Assembly: GCA_023250755.1 (NCBI GenBank)
Contig: JAHFAC010000092.1
Span: 1 to 6,968, forward strand
DNA: 6,968 nucleotides
Reading direction: 5' to 3'
From: Bacteriovoracaceae bacterium
Lineage (GTDB): Bacteria; Bdellovibrionota; UBA1018
Shown here one piece after another: positions 6,404 through 6,968 of this stretch. A program made the position numbers and the translations under genes. Every line of letters begins with the position of its first letter. Position 1 is the stretch's first letter. The notes under the pieces are model-generated. The model worked only from the letters and a program-made list of their open reading frames with translations. It made no database searches and was not told where the DNA came from.

Positions 6404-6968
6404 AGATTATCCGCAAGCTTTCCTTCATTCTCGACCAGAAGCAAAAAAAGTTTCTCATTTATTTGCTTTCACTGCTGATCTTGGCCGCACTCCTTGAGAC
6501 TTTTGGGATCGGGCTGATTTTTCCAGTTGTGGATTTGATCTCACGTCCGAACTACCTCGAGGCGAACCGGTCTGCGTATCAAATTGCCCAATTTTTTCAC
6601 CTGAACGATCGAGGTGCCTTTTTGCTCTTTGTGAGTGGGATGCTGCTTTTTGTCTTTTTTTTGAAGAATACCCTTCTTGGGGTGATTCAATACGTTCAAA
6701 ATCACTTTGTTTTTACCAATCAGATCGAACTTGCCGAGCGCCTTTTGACCCGGCATTTGTATGCGCCTTATCTCTCTCATTTGGATCGCAATACTGCAGA
6801 TATTCTGCGGACAGTGAATGTTGATCCGACTTATATCTATCAAAATATTTTAACGGCCTCTCTCATGGTCATTTCTGAGTTTTTAGTCGCTTCAATGATA
6901 TTGGGGTTTCTTTGTTTGATGGATCCGTTTTCCACCCTGATTGCTTTGGGGTTTCAGGGAACGGTTGC
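6397..6968 (+). CDS. ABC transporter membrane domain, PglK/MsbA-like lipid-linked glycan flippase (N-terminal part, 3' end outside window)
   Basis: The frame stays open from the ATG at 6397 to the window edge: 190 full codons plus two bases. The first residues are MLEIIRKLSFILDQKQKKFL, a short cytoplasmic stretch with basic charge. TM1 follows at about 20-46 and contains ALLETFGIGLIFPVVDLIS. A second helix lies at about 74-97 (FLLFVSGMLLFVFFLK), a third at about 150-175 and the start of a fourth at 178. ETF.I.L..P in TM1, then a long loop and 'LA.RLL..YL' in the coupling region, is what PglK-type half-transporters show. The ATP-binding domain (Walker A, LSGGQ) would lie beyond the window. Role by family: ATP-driven flipping of undecaprenyl-diphosphate-linked oligosaccharide to the periplasmic side. 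A lipid A or peptide exporter of the same fold is the alternative. It starts within the glycosyltransferase gene, 7 nt overlap. Confidence 0.82.
   Translation, partial: MLEIIRKLSFILDQKQKKFLIYLLSLLILAALLETFGIGLIFPVVDLISRPNYLEANRSAYQIAQFFHLNDRGAFLLFVSGMLLFVFFLKNTLLGVIQYVQNHFVFTNQIELAERLLTRHLYAPYLSHLDRNTADILRTVNVDPTYIYQNILTASLMVISEFLVASMILGFLCLMDPFSTLIALGFQGTV

Noticed and set aside
6541..6843. Minus-strand 100-residue frame at the right end
   Set aside because: It lies opposite a membrane domain with clear hydrophobic helices and a strong ribosome site on the + strand.
1..6968. CRISPR arrays, tRNA or rRNA genes, insertion sequences, attachment sites
   Set aside because: No direct-repeat arrays, transposase motifs, terminal inverted repeats or RNA gene signatures were seen; nearly all sequence is coding on one strand.

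Overview
The window is a densely packed, one-directional block from a bacterial surface-glycan locus (O-antigen, capsule or protein glycosylation type). All seven genes lie on the + strand. The first is cut by the left edge and the last by the right edge. GC looks to be in the mid-40s percent by eye. A PglK/MsbA-like flippase gene next to nucleotide-sugar genes and a probable glycosyltransferase points to an undecaprenyl-linked glycan pathway, most often a Gram-negative arrangement. The sequence does not let me name a genus.

Layout: (1) the C-terminal part of a PfkB/ribokinase-type sugar kinase, resembling the kinase half of HldE/RfaE-like proteins; (2) and (3) two different extended-SDR NAD-dependent sugar-nucleotide epimerases/dehydratases in tandem; (4) a 359-residue protein that I cannot assign to a family; (5) a radical SAM enzyme with a C-terminal SPASM/twitch-like cysteine set; (6) a probable GT-B-type glycosyltransferase starting at TTG; (7) the N-terminal membrane domain of an ABC flippase, which runs off the right end and has no stop inside the window.

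The genes are tightly coupled. Kinase and first SDR are 3 nt apart. The two SDR genes are about 29 nt apart, or overlap at ATGA if the earlier start is used. The second SDR and the unknown gene overlap at GTGA. The unknown gene and the radical SAM gene are 20 nt apart, and the glycosyltransferase and flippase overlap by 7 nt. The only larger gap is 48 nt, before the glycosyltransferase. I see no convincing promoter or terminator, so this is best read as the interior of one long operon.

Working model (inference): the kinase helps make an activated sugar, the two SDR enzymes adjust its stereochemistry or oxidation state, the radical SAM enzyme and perhaps the unknown protein make a rarer modification, the glycosyltransferase adds a sugar to the growing glycan, and the ABC transporter flips the lipid-linked product across the inner membrane. 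The least explained part is the unknown/radical SAM pair at 2652-4873.
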